The notes beneath the pieces are model-generated. The model was given only the letters and a program-made list of their open reading frames with translations. It was not told where the DNA came from and did not search any database. Source: Buddleja alternifolia (lineage: Eukaryota; Streptophyta; Magnoliopsida; Lamiales; Scrophulariaceae). Taken from it: a stretch of DNA of 64,000 nucleotides. Below, in pieces: positions 44,859 through 56,967 of this stretch. Position 1 is the first letter of the stretch, and every line of letters begins with the position of its first letter. The stretch covers positions 23,438,480 through 23,502,479 of the forward strand of contig CM033397.1 in the NCBI GenBank assembly GCA_019426215.1, written 5' to 3'. A program made the position numbers and the translations under genes.

Positions 44859-46312
44859 TGTTAGAAAATTTCATGTTAGAAGTTTTGATGATGACAAGAT
44901 ATGATTTTATGTTAAACCCTAAAAGAATGTAAGTTTATAATTTCATAAAACATTTGTATAAGCGTTGAAAGTTTATTATTTGTTAGGCTTGATTTTTATC
45001 TCTTTTGATTTTAGGCTTCGTATTGGAAACTTAATCGCTGACAGAATTCTAGCTGAGTCTGTCAAAGAGAAAGTTGAAGATCAGCGTCTGAAGTCAAAAG
45101 AAAATGAAGATTGTCTTAAGCGTCCATCAAGCGCTGAAGACATTTAAGGATCTCTGAATTAGCATCCAAGCGACAAGATTCACCTAAAATAAATCTGAAG
45201 TTAAGAGGGACTTAAATGCAATCAATAACGAGATTTAACTCCAATGGGAATTTAATTCATATGCATTTAATGCCTAATAAGAGCATTAAATGTGATAAGG
45301 ACTATTGACGTATGGACAAGCTACTTTGATTGGAATGTTAGAGTTTAAGTCTGTTACACCTAATCCTTGCAGCAGAAATTCAGGGATTTCAGTATGGAAG
45401 TAGTGTCACTCGCTCAAGTGAAAGGCACGCGTTTGCACATGTGTCCAATAGACATTTATCTTATGATTTGCCTATAAATAGGACTTCTCAGCAAACCCTA
45501 GTTGACACATAATACTCACGCAAAAATACATTCAAACTTAATTGCAAAATTTTTTGCTGAAATTATCCAAGTCCAAATACTTCCAAGAAAAGCTCATCTC
45601 CATAGCCAAATCCTTAAAGCTTTTCTTCAATCCGAAAGACAGTCACAATATCTCAAACATCTCTCTTAGAAAAACCATACTCTATTATTAACGTATTCCA
45701 GGTTGTTTGAACCCTCCAACCACTTCATCTGTGTGAATAAGAATTTGAAGATCAAGCAGCATTTCTGGGTGAAGGATGCTTGATTATGGAGATATGTTAG
45801 AGAGTTGAAGTCTGTGTGATCAAGGAGCTCAAGATCATCTTTGTGTTATTCTCCATTTGTAGAAGTTATATGTGTGAAGGCTTTGAGCATCATTTAGTGA
45901 ATTCATCCGAGTGCAAAGAAGAAGAAGGACGTAACTGGGATTACATCACCCAGTGAACCTTTCAATTTCTTGTGTCATCTACTTTACTGTTTTATTGTTT
46001 TTTAGCATCACTTCATAGCATTCCTTTAAAAGCATATAAATCATCTAAGCGACTAATTGGTAAAACTGAACGCTAAGTAACCTAAAACTTTTGCCACTGT
46101 ACTAACCCTGATTTAAGATATCTAACTGTTACCCTTCTTTGATAATTGCTAAATCACTAAAGTCTAAGTTATCTCCATTCAAGAGCTTTACCAAGCGCTT
46201 ATGCTTAAAAAATTTTGAAGTCTCGAAAAGAACTTCTGGGTCTATTCAACCCCTCCCCCCCTCCCCCCTCCCCCCTCGCTAGATCCTTTTCGTATGCTAT
46301 TTGGGACCAATA
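44859..46312 (+). repeat. 3' LTR of second SIRE copy
   Basis: Starts TGTTAGAAAATTTCATG after the polypurine tract and ends TTTGGGACCAATA (usual end CCAACA, so the final CA is mutated). TATA box TATAAATA at 45473-45480. The C run is expanded into interrupted blocks (CCCCTCCCCCCCTCCCCCC type, 46249-46276). Confidence 0.88.
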
Positions 46313-47045
46313 TTAATATATCTAGTTTTAGTTTCTTCATGCATAAACATATAGGGAAGACCAGAGTTAGATAAGCCTCTATGTATTCAAAAGTTGCAGA
46401 GAGGCACATTAGTGTTTAGAGTTAGTATTTGAGATGGTGATAAAACTGTAGCTTAATTCTTTGCTTTAATCTGGAGACTAGAAGGAAGGGGGAAGTCTAC
46501 ATTTATTTATATTGGGCAATTCTCACTTGCTTGTATTTGCTATTAATTAGTTGTAATTTTTTTTCCGTAGTAGGTTAATCACATCATATTCTTCTTAATT
46601 GGACTTTGTGACACTTAGACATAATTTTTTACTCTAATTCTTCATAGATTTGATTAAGTCTCCGTGGAAATAATATTCTTACTTGATGCACACTTTATTA
46701 CTTGTTGGGACGTGTATTTGCGTTACATTGATCATAATTTAAAAGACAATTGATTGAAAATAATTGAGATTTAACTCTTTTGATTATACAATATTAAGTT
46801 TATATTTATACAAATTTTGATAAGATTTTTAGTTATATTTGAAGGTATAAACCTTTTCGTCAAAATGAAGTGTAATTTGGAGTATGTGTAATACATGTAT
46901 TATAGGCGTTACAGAATACTCAAGTATCTAACTTATGTATATTATATATTATAAGATTATTATACAAATTTTTTACCAACAGAGACATGCGTTAGGTATA
47001 TAAGATTTTCCATTTTTTTCACAAAAAAGTAGAGAATAAAATATA
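46313..47045. other. AT-rich intergenic stretch
   Basis: No gene, RNA or clear repeat end is seen. Confidence 0.5.
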
Positions 47046-48814
47046 GAATTTTTATTTTATTTTTGGTATTGTAATTGATCACTTCCAAACATTTTGGAAA
47101 TCTCACTTTTGGTACAAACATTGCATACTATTTTATATCACTTTTGGTGCCACCGTTAAGTTGGTAACAATAATAGGCACGTGTGGTACGCGTGACCGTT
47201 ATTTTAGGTTGAGGAGGGACTGAAAATGGGAAGAAACTGTGAAATTGGGGAAGAACACAAAATAATTAGGGCTTAGGAATGGAAGACAATTGAGAATTTC
47301 TTCAAAATTAGGTTAAAAACACATGACTATTCCATTTGTTTGACTTGCTTTGTTGGAAGACGAAGAATGAGACATTTTTCTTTCAATACTTGAAGAAATC
47401 GACCCTTTTTTACTAGGGATGGCAACGGATCCGGGTCCAACCCGGATCCGCCACGGAACCGTCTAGACAGTTCTGGTTCCCCTAGCACTAACCGGATCTG
47501 GTTCAAACGTATAAGGTTCCTAGAGGTTTCGGGCCGGACCCGCTTTAAATTTTTTTAAAATAACAAACTAATATTATGTAATTGTAAATGAAAAGAATGG
47601 AAGAGCACTATTCTATTGGTTTTATGAAGCCACAACCCTTGCTGATAAGAAACCTTTAGTTCTACACCTAAACGGAGGTAAGATTGATTAAATCTTAATA
47701 TAATCATATAAATTTGTATGCATTTTAAATCTATGGCTAAATGGAGGTAAGAGGAATGTGGTGTACGGACCAACACTTAACTAAGTCGTCTGTCTCAAAT
47801 CGACACCTATTTTTAGTAGAATTTGAACTCGGGCGATTAAGAAGCAAATCGACTTGACCTACCTTTGTGCCACACTCTTAATTCTTGTTGTATTATCCTT
47901 ACAATAATGCAAAGAAAACAAACACAAAATCAACTCAAATCTTTAGACAATTCCCTGACAATTCTCTATCTATTTTACATAATTAAAATTCCAGGATCAC
48001 AGCTGACAAAATAAACAAGATTAAAAAGCACTTAATTAATTTGAAGTTTCTATCACAAATCTGGAATCGCTTACCAGTTCCATTATATATATATATAAAG
48101 TCTAAAACATTTATTATAATTATACTCCAATTATATAATCACGAACACTAATCCAAATTAAGGCTTCACGAAATCTTTCATCTTTACGCAGATTCTCATG
48201 CAAACAACACAAAAAAATAGATCTAAAAAAATTCTATGAAGGATGAACCTTTTTAGAGCCGGATGAAATCGCCTTGACGAAAAAAGAAAAAAAGTCTCGT
48301 GGTTCCGGTTCCGAACTCTCGGTACCCGTGAGTCTCGTGGGTACCCGCGAGTTTCACGGTTCCAATAGTGAAAAACATGTCTCGCAGGTCCGGATCCTGG
48401 CGGTTCTAGGTCTTTCATTATGCCATTCCGGTTCCAGTTCTGGGTCCCAAAAACCTATGCGGTTCTGGTTCCGGATCCGTAAGAACCGACCCCGGGCCGT
48501 TGCCATCCCTACTTCTTACCAAATATTGAAGAAATTGCACCAAATATTGAAGAAATCCTAAATTTTCTTCCTTTCCTAAACCCTAATTTTGTGTTCTTCC
48601 TCAATCTTACCGTCTTTTCCCATTTTTATTCCTTCTCCAGCTAGAACTTAATGTCCACGGATACCTCACATGCCATTTTTGTTACCACCTTAATGGTGGT
48701 ATGAAAAGTGATACAAAATGGCAATATTTGTATCAAAGTGAGATTTCCAAATTAAAATGTTTGCTACAAAAAATGTATAAGTGGTCAGTTACAATATCAA
48801 AAATGAGATTTTCC
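47046..48814. mobile_element. Mutator-like element with ~300-bp inverted repeats
   Basis: The left arm (about 47046-47400) and the reverse complement of the right arm (about 48512-48814) match for roughly 300 bp: GGTATTGTAATTGATCACTT / GATATTGTAACTGACCACTT, TTTGGAAATCTCACTTT, AAGAACACAAAAT, TAGG(G/A)...GAATTTCTTC-like. Long inverted repeats without other structure are typical of MULEs. The exact ends and the 9-bp duplication cannot be fixed in the AT-rich flanks. The space between the arms is filled by the hAT-like element. Confidence 0.6.
47414..48511. mobile_element. hAT-like non-autonomous element
   Basis: Terminal inverted repeats TAGGGATGGCAACGG / CCGTTGCCATCCCTA. Flanks TTTTTTAC and CTTCTTAC agree at 6 of 8 positions, as for an eroded 8-bp duplication. 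The arms are GC-rich with many GGTTCC/GGATCC words. No transposase. Confidence 0.65.
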
Positions 48815-49372
48815 ATAAAAAAATAAAATAGATGTCCACATATATACATTATCATCAAGGTACTAGTTGAAACCCCCTGCCTTGACACGGGATACTAATT
48901 ATGCAGAGACTGAAAATAACAAAATTGACATAATATATTTATTTGTAATTTGTAGAATTAAAAAATTTGATTCAAGTTTAGCGTGTATTATTGTATTATT
49001 TTTATATGAGCACTAAATTATAGTAATGTTATTTTAAATATATAATGCATGATTGGTGGACTTGATAAAATAAAATTTAAAAAACAAATGATGGACAACA
49101 ATTTGATGAGAGAATTAGATAGAAAAAAAATTACTTTAATATTTGAATTTAGATTTTTTTGGTAACTAACTTATTTTGAACTTTTAAATTTGAGTATTTT
49201 AATAATTATATTTATCGAAATTCAATTTAAGAAATATTTAATAATCACTTATGTGGCGAAATTAAGTTCAATTAGACTATCCACTTATGTGCTTACTTGA
49301 ATAAACTCAAGGATTGTTTTATTATATATATATATATATAAATGGAAATTCATAAAATTTTTGAGGTGTTAG
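48815..49372. other. AT-rich intergenic stretch
   Basis: No gene recognised. A TA dinucleotide run lies at about 49323-49341. Confidence 0.5.
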
Positions 49373-50431
49373 TGTTTCGAATATAAAACAAACACGAATG
49401 AGGTGGATCCGAATAGTCGTTCCAAGCCCCGCGATAATTCACAACTTAGAATTATCTTTCAGCCCCTGCGTTCGATACGCCAAACGGTGGTTCAAGTCTT
49501 AAACGAAAAGTTGATTAAATGTATTCGAACTTCTCTTCATCTTCTTCGAGTAGACCGCAATTGATGAAACTATTTATCGTTTTCGAATGAAATAATAACA
49601 TAGTGAAGGAAAAATTCAAGTCCAGATACAAATTACCTATCGATACTTAAATCTGGATACGAGATAATTTATACCTCCATGAGAATCTCTCGATCGAATA
49701 TATTATTTTTCAACCCCTGCGTTCGATTCGCTAAACGGTGGTTCATGTCTTTAATTAACATTTTAGTTATTCATTTCGAGTATGAGAATTACGAATGAAA
49801 AACTCAAATCAAGATACAAGTTACCTATCGATACTTAAATCTGAATACAAAGTAATTTATATTTTCAGGAAAGTCTTCAATTCAGAAAAATTATAGGCAA
49901 TCGAATGCCGATACAAGCCTTGAAAAGGCAAATTCCATCGAGTCTAATACTAAATTACATTACGGCTACTCCTAAATTATGCTACGATCTACTCCTACAT
50001 TACGCTAAAACTACTCCTAAGACTAGAGTTAATTCTAGGAAAACGAAAATGCAGAAGTCTGATGATCTTGTGATGTCTTTTTTTTTTCTTTCTTTTCTCC
50101 GCGGCTCCTATATATTTTGTCTTCGGGAACCGTCTTCAACACATGTTTCTCTTTTTTGGAAACTGCCGTCAACTGCATCCAACCGTCTCTTTCAAAATCT
50201 TTAACTTGGCGCGTCTTCCTTGAATGTAGATTATTAGCTTTTTGGATTTCATTTTATTTTTCAGATTTGATTCTTGGACTTTTTGTCAATTCGGCCCCTA
50301 TCTTTGCTATTTTCTGGATTTAATGGGCCTTGTCTTATCTTTTTGTGGACCTAGAATTTGTTCGAATTTCCCCAATTTGGGCTATTTGGGCTTTGTACTT
50401 CGGAAGCCCCAATTATTTTATGGTGTAAACA
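49373..50431 (-). repeat. 3' LTR of the LARD-like element
   Basis: On + TGTTTCGAATATAAAAC ... ATTTTATGGTGTAAACA. Short ORFs seen in it recur in the other LTR and are chance frames. Confidence 0.88.
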
Positions 50432-50441
50432 AATGCCCCCC
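50432..50441 (-). other. Polypurine tract of the LARD-like element
   Basis: On the - strand GGGGGGCATT directly before the LTR start TGTTTACACC. Confidence 0.65.
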
Positions 50442-51509
50442 TAATATACATGAACGTTTCGAGTTCATGTGTTTTATGAGACACGTCTTTTGGTTAAAGA
50501 CAAATTACTCTCTCTCTCTCTTACTTCAATTTCTCGAAGAATACCTTCTCGAAGACTATCGAGAGAAAAACATATTCCTCATTCTTCTCGAAATAGTCAT
50601 CTTCTTCACCCCAACTTTTTTAATGGCAAACTCCTCCGTCATCAGGTAGAAAACAATTCTGACACCCTCTTAATACATCATCCTCCAATAATCATTTCGT
50701 TTTATAATTTATGATAAGCCTTTGGATTACATTTCCCAACAACTTGTAGGTTGGGTGGTACTTTATTTGGTGTGTGTATATATATATATCGAATATATAT
50801 ATAGAGAGAGAGAGAGAGCAAAGTCCAAACCATTTTTCTCGAAAGGAAAAAGGCTTACCTACCTACTTTATGTCATTATAATAATATGTATATGCACAAA
50901 TATTATTTTAGTAAAAAGAAATCTCAACCACCCACTTTGAAGTTTGAAATTTTGGCAGACATAAAAAATTGAAATGCTCGAATTTTTCAATTCGAGCATC
51001 CCCTAAATTTTCGGTCGAGCAGGAGCGCGCTCGAATTATGCGCTGTTATTTTATTAGTTCTTAGACACTTTCGAAAGATGTACTTATAACCATTTTTACT
51101 TTATTTGTAAAAAATCTTTGCTCGTTTCGAAAGATGGTTTCCTTCTTATTTTTAGCAGATCCTTCGAATTCAGTCATTCTAATCATACCGCCTTTTCGTT
51201 GTTCGAATTTAATCAAAACTGTTCATTATACAAACTGGGTCCCTTGAACACCCTCGAAACTGTGTGGCCTTGAGCATCTTCCAATTTGAAAATTTGTGTT
51301 CGAGCACAGTTACTCGAATAATTAACTAAAACAAAAGTGTTTCCACATGGAGTCACATGATAACTTAAAAAAAATAGTTAGTCATACTAATTAATTAAGC
51401 ACCCCACTCATGATCCAATCCTGATCTCTTAGAAATTAATAACAAATCAACTTATTTGATATTTGGTGAGAGACAAACCACTTTGATTGAGATCATCGAG
51501 TACAAAAGC

Positions 51510-51700
51510 CATGTGCGTATATATATATATATATATATATCTCAAGCAAAGCTTTAACTTCAGGAATATGATATAGATATATATCTCTCAAGCAAAGCTT
51601 TCACTTCAGGAATATGCTTGTTCTCAATCCAGCAATTACAAAGTGAGTACAAAAGACAAAAGCCATATATATATATATGTATATATATCTCAAGCAAAGC
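51510..51700. repeat. TA runs with repeated CTCAAGCAAAGCTTT unit
   Basis: Three copies of ATATATCT(CT)CAAGCAAAGCTTT (about 51534, 51582, 51682), separated by TA runs and partly followed by ACTTCAGGAATATG. Internal, non-coding part of the LARD-like element. Confidence 0.65.
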
Positions 51701-51794
51701 TTTCAAAAGACATGCTTAATTAGCTCGAGAATGCCAAGACCCCCACTATGTTTAATTTCGAGAATGGCAATACCCCCACTATCTCGATATATGT

Positions 51795-51990
51795 TTAATT
51801 TCGAGTACATGATTTTTCGAGTTTAGCCATTTTGAATACTTTGATATTTCAAATTCAGCGATTTCGAGCGCCGTGATATTTCGAGTTCAATAATTTCGAA
51901 CACCTTGATATTTCGAGTTTAGAAATTTTGAATACCTTGATCTTTCAAATTCAGTGATTTCGAGCACCATGATATTTCGAGTTGAAAAGG
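51795..51990 (-). repeat. Tandem repeats of about 45 bp
   Basis: Four to five imperfect copies of TGATATTTCGAGTTCA(G/A) ... TTTCGAGCACC. Inside the LARD-like element; unit order is irregular. Confidence 0.65.
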
Positions 51991-52706
51991 GGCCCAGTTT
52001 CGAGGATGTTCACCCTTTTGACCTCAAGAAATTTTGACTCAGTTAAAGATAACTCGAGAGTTGCAGCTTCATTCGAAGGGCCTAAACTTCTGGAGTTTCA
52101 TCCATGGGTCCAATGATTTCTTCAACTCGAATACTCTGAACTGAAGTTTCGAAAAAGGGGCTTATTTCGATTTCGAGATTGTTCATCGTTTTGACTCAGT
52201 TAAATATAAGCGTAAAATTGCCGGTGAGATTTCTTGCCCCCCAGTATTTTGTTGATTCGCAAAATGCTGTTCTTCAAGGGGTATCGGGCTCGAAGCTTTG
52301 CCGACTTCAAATGGACCATCTCGAACTCGAGATTCTCGAGGATATCCTGTCTATTTATCATATTCGAAAAAACATCACATGTTTAATCATTCGAGTAACT
52401 TCTCGAGCAAGCCCATCTCAAGCACTCACTGCTATATCTTGCAAAATTGTAGTAAATATACAGGCAGACTCTTGCGCTAATGCCAAGTACTGATCCTCGA
52501 ATTCTCTTCTCTGACTCTCTCGAGCACCTGCTAAAGTTCGTTTCATGATCTGAACGAACTGTTCGTACATTTTATCTACTCTAACCTTATATTTCGAAAT
52601 TGGCTGAGTGTCACAATCGTCACCGAAATCGTCTCTGAACGATTCAAAGTATTATACAAGAATTTTGTTTCTGAGAGATTTTCAGAAAGTCAGTTATCAA
52701 ACCGAC

Positions 52707-52723
52707 TCCCACTGTGGTCGCCA
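52707..52723 (-). other. Primer binding site of the LARD-like element
   Basis: On the - strand TGGCGACCACAGTGGGA, six bases from the 5' LTR (52730-53788). It ends in TGG, as expected for the complement of a tRNA 3' CCA end. The tRNA species was not determined. Confidence 0.7.
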
Positions 52724-52729
52724 AAAATT

Positions 52730-53788
52730 TGTTTCGAATATAAAACAAATACGAATGAGGTGGATCCGAATAGTCGTTCCAAGCCTCACGATAATTCACA
52801 ACTTAGAATTATCTTTCAACCCCTGCGTTCGATACGCTAAACGGTGGTTCAAGTCTTAAACGAAAAGTTGATTAAATGTATTCGAACTTCTCTTCATCTT
52901 CTTCGAGTGGACCGCAATTGATGAAACTATTTATCGTTTTCGAATGAAATAATAACATAGTGAAGGAAAAATTCAAGTCAAGATACAAATTACCTATCGA
53001 TACTTAAATCTAGATACGAGATAATTTATACCTCCATGAGAATCTCTCGATCGAATGTATTATTTTTCAACCCCTGCGTTCGATTCACTAAACGGTGGTT
53101 CATGTCTTTAATTAACATTTTAGTTGTTCATTTTGAGTATGAGAATTACGAATGAAAAACTCAAATCAAGATACAAATTACCTATCGATACTTAAATCTG
53201 AATACAAAGTAATTTATATCTCCAGGAAAGTCTTCAATTCAGAAAAATTACAGGCAATCGAATGCCGATACAAGCCTTGAAAAGGCAAATTCCATCGAGT
53301 CTAATACTAAATTACATTATGGTTACTCCTAAATTATGCTACGATTTACTCCTACATTACGCTAAAACTACTCCTAAGACTAGAGTTAATTCTAGGAAAA
53401 CGAAAATGCAGAAGTCTGATGATCTTGTGATGTCTTTTTTTTTTTTTTCTTTTCTCCGCGGCTCCTATATATTTTGTCTTCGGGAACCGTCTTCAACACA
53501 CGTTCCTCTTTTTTGGGAACTGCCGTCAACTGCGTTCAACCGTTTCTTTCAAAATCTTTAACTTGGCGCGTCTTCCTTGAATGTAGATTATTGGCTTTTT
53601 GGACTTCATTTTATTTTTCAGATTTGATTCTTGGGCTTTTTGTCAATTCTGCCCCTGTTTTCGCTATTTTCTGGATTTAATGGGCCTTGTCTTATCTTTT
53701 TGTGGATCTAAAATTTGTTCGAATTTTCCCATTTTGGGCTATTTGGGTTTTGTACTTCGGAAGCCCCAATTATTTTATGGTGTAAACA
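52730..53788 (-). repeat. 5' LTR of the LARD-like element
   Basis: Same length (1059 bp) and same ends as the LTR at 49373-50431, with a small number of substitutions. Its right end is 443 bp upstream of the host gene's start codon. Confidence 0.88.
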
Positions 53789-53793
53789 GTTAG

Positions 53794-54231
53794 TTTTCAA
53801 CAAAGGTTTGTTAAAAGCGAGGGACCAATTTGATATAATTTAAAGCTTATGGGAGCGTTTGGGACAATATGTATAAATCAGGGGCGCAAAATGTATTTAA
53901 CCCTTTTGTATAAATGGAAGATTGAGCTCAATAGAAATTGTGGTCTTTAAGAATCAACAGAAGAAAAATCCATTCGACCCAAGGCTAGAAAAATCGTTTC
54001 GAGCCAAAAGTTCGTTAGTTTTAATGGTATTAACTTCCATAAAGGATATTGGGTCAATTTCAGATGGATTTGTCCCTTCCCCTTGTCCAATATCTGGAAA
54101 AAAGGAAAAGATGGAGTAATCTATTTTGACCCTAAATTTGCAAATTGGGGTGCGATCTCGGTTGAATTGGGTCAAATTTACACGCCCTTAATCAGTTGTC
54201 ACTCTTGTCTCTCTCTCTCTCTCTACGCGCC
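53794..54231 (+). promoter_or_regulatory. Likely promoter and 5' UTR of the RRM/SPOC gene
   Basis: This 438-bp stretch lies between the retroelement and the ATG. TATAAAT at 53909-53915 is a possible TATA box, and a (CT)n tract (about 54206-54224) just before the ATG is the kind of pyrimidine patch common in plant 5' UTRs. The transcription start was not located. Confidence 0.4.
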
Positions 54232-56933
54232 ATGGCTGGAGCGGAGCAGCCGCTGAAAAAGCGAAAGCTGTATGAACAACCACCTCCAACGTCTCCGCCA
54301 CCGAAACCACAACCACCACCTCCACCTCCACTAGAAAAACTGCCACAACCGCCAACTCCGCCGCCTTTGTCTCAGGAAGAAATCCTCCGGAGGCGCAGAA
54401 GCCAAGAAGAAATTCGCAATGTTTTCGAGGTCTACAAGAGAATAAAGTTCTACATTGATAAGAAGGATAAGCGTTTAAAGCCAGAACTCGAGGAAGCTTA
54501 TCTCTCTCTCATCAGTGCCTCCAGAGGTTAGGATTTCGGTTTTATATCTTCTTTTTGCCTCCATTTTGCTTCGCGTATTACTGAGTTTCTCCCGTATCGT
54601 GCTCTCTCTTCCCTTTTGTTTCTGATGATTGGCAAGAAATTGAATAAAATGCTGCTGTACAGATGTATTTTCTGTCTTTTGTTCTGTGGAAGTTTTGAGC
54701 CTAAGAATTAGGGTTTGAGTTTGATCTTTCTTTCTTTTGCTTGTGATTAATAACATCTGCAAAATCTGTCGTACTCATGTTTTCTTATGGATAAGCTTGT
54801 TGTTGGGGATTTGGCTCGTAAATGCAACAAGCTTTAAGATATTCTCAGTTTTTGAAGCTCTCTCGAGTAAACTGATGCATTGTCTCAGCTTTGCTCTTGT
54901 AGCATTAAGTTTTAGATGCTTTGCATATTAATCAAGTTGACAATTTTCTCTTGCTGTTTTAGTAATAAATGGACCAGCTTACTCCTTAGTAGGCTCATTT
55001 ATGATTTGCAGTCAAGCTTCATCGTTGTAGATGTTAGTTTCATATTTACATATGTGATTATCATACTCCCCGCCCCATGCGCAGCCAGAAAGGTAGACTT
55101 TGTGACTCGATTTCTGGATCTCTCCTAATCATATTACAGGTTTTAAGCATCTTGAGACATAAAAAAGAATAGGGAGAAAAGCTGTACCGTTGCCTGAGTT
55201 ATAAGAATCAATTGTTTGACACTTTTCTAAAACTGCTTGTCACACAACTAGAAATCAACAGAATTTAGATTCTCCTTCTCCAAAATAAATAAATAATTAT
55301 ATAATTTGAGCCAGTTATGAAGGAGACGGAGAGTGTGACCTGTGGATATGAAAAAAGAGCATCACTTCTCCTTGCAGATTTATCTTGTTGTTCACCTCAT
55401 AAGCCACCATCTAGTAGTCCCTTCTTATTTGACCAAATCTATACTTGAATCATATGGACTATCATTAATGCTTTTGTCATTGTTTATTTTGAAGGAGGAG
55501 TTGATAAGTAGTTCTCCCTTGTTTCACTTGTTATCTTTCTCTTTAACCTTATCTATACCTTGTCTTCAGGTTCCCCCCCCCCCAAAAAAAAAAGAAGAAC
55601 CAGAAACCACCAGGATTTGAACATGAAAGATTTTAGTTAGGTCCATGTATTGCATGTGGATCATGTGAGATTCTATAAGATTGGATGCATGTGAATGTGC
55701 CCATATCAACAACACTAGCACTGCTTCTAATTCTAAAGGAACAATTGGCAGTAAGCTAAACTGAATGCATAACCATGTAAAGAAATTATGTGGATTATTT
55801 TTCCTGTAAGTCTATTGAATGGGAGCTCTGCTGTAAAAAGTTGCAAGTATCCTGATATTTTCCATCAAACTTATATCTTTTCAGAGAAAACTAATTTGCA
55901 ACTTTTATATGCCTATGCGATGTAATAAACGTATAATTACCACCTCAGTTTAATTTAATTTTCTGAATTTTGTTAAGTCGAAGTTTTCATCATTTTCATT
56001 GCATTATACGAATATATCATGTGAGATGTTAACAAAATTGTGCTTTACAAACGGATGAATTTCGTGTTCTAGAAGAACTCAGCTTATCAGCATCCTAGTG
56101 GTGAATGCTCGATGCTAAGGATATCTCGTGATATCCATTCAATTCCACAAGTTAGGATCCATTTTGTTGATAAGTGTCTAATTTAGAAGACAGATGCTTC
56201 TATCTTCTCATTTATTTACCTCATCACGTTTCATTAACAAAAGCCACGAAAGAATCTAGGTGTCAGATTATTAATGTTTTGATCTGCAACAAAATCCAAT
56301 ATGTTTTTGTAAAATTTCCACAAGGTCAGTTTCATTCTAAACGACAGGAGCCTTTATTTTTCTCTCCTGATTGGGCACCGTAGGAAGCATGAAGAACTAC
56401 TTTTATACTAGTTGCACTCTCTAACTTCCATCACATAAAACGACCAACCTGACAAGTCATCTTACATACGGTGGATAAGAAGGAAATTATCTCTGTTCAA
56501 TGTTTCACCAACATATTACAGATGAAGCACCAGCATAATCTCTTTCCAAGGTGTTACCAATCTAGATATCTTCATCAGATGCTTCCCAAGTGATTTTGAT
56601 CTAACTTAAAACTCTATTCTATGCCTCCCTAATATAATTATTAAGGACAAAGAAAACCACAGGCTAGTGGCGTTCAGTAACAGAGATGCACTCACTAGCT
56701 GCTAGGATGTAAATTCCAATCTCCATTTGGCCCATATATAACCAGTTAAATATGTTGTTATATGCGGATATCCTCCTGGATTTCTCAGTAAATTTAAATT
56801 TTGTGTTCTACTCTAATCAATAAGCACTTTGGTACCTCCAACAGTAGAGATCAGATGATGTCGTATTTCTATAGAACTAAATGTCTACCTCTCTCTTTCT
56901 CTCCCTCTCTCTCTCTCTCCTCTATCTCTCTCT

Positions 56934-56967
<34 letters not shown>

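Larger units (their letters stand above)
34717..46312 (+). mobile_element. Second SIRE element, 5'-truncated and decayed
   Basis: Collinear with the complete copy at 4470-18240 but on the + strand. It begins inside the last part of gag (matching the ACCCAAGAAGGCCAGTAT region of the other copy), then has pol, spacer, third ORF, polypurine tract and 3' LTR. Its 5' LTR, primer site and most of gag are missing. A solo LTR (42878-44438) has inserted in the third ORF. Many stops and frameshifts make it clearly older than the complete copy. Confidence 0.88.
49373..53788 (-). mobile_element. Non-coding LTR retrotransposon (LARD-like), TSD GTTAG
   Basis: Two LTRs of exactly 1059 bp flank 2298 bp of internal sequence without any recognisable gag or pol. 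The duplication GTTAG is present on both sides (49368-49372 and 53789-53793). Primer site and polypurine tract show that it is read on the - strand. The LTRs differ by only a few percent, mostly C/T changes. It must depend on another Gypsy element for its proteins. The primer site (TGGCGACCACAGTGGGA) is of the kind seen in Tat/Athila-related Gypsy elements. Confidence 0.85.

Noticed and set aside
49905..50649. Overlapping ORFs with Phe/Leu-rich peptides
   Set aside because: The main ones recur in the second LTR copy (53262-53793), so they are chance frames of LTR sequence.
51795..51990. Regularly repeated units that might suggest a CRISPR array
   Set aside because: Units are imperfect, spacers are not unique, and the region is inside an LTR retroelement in a plant-like sequence.
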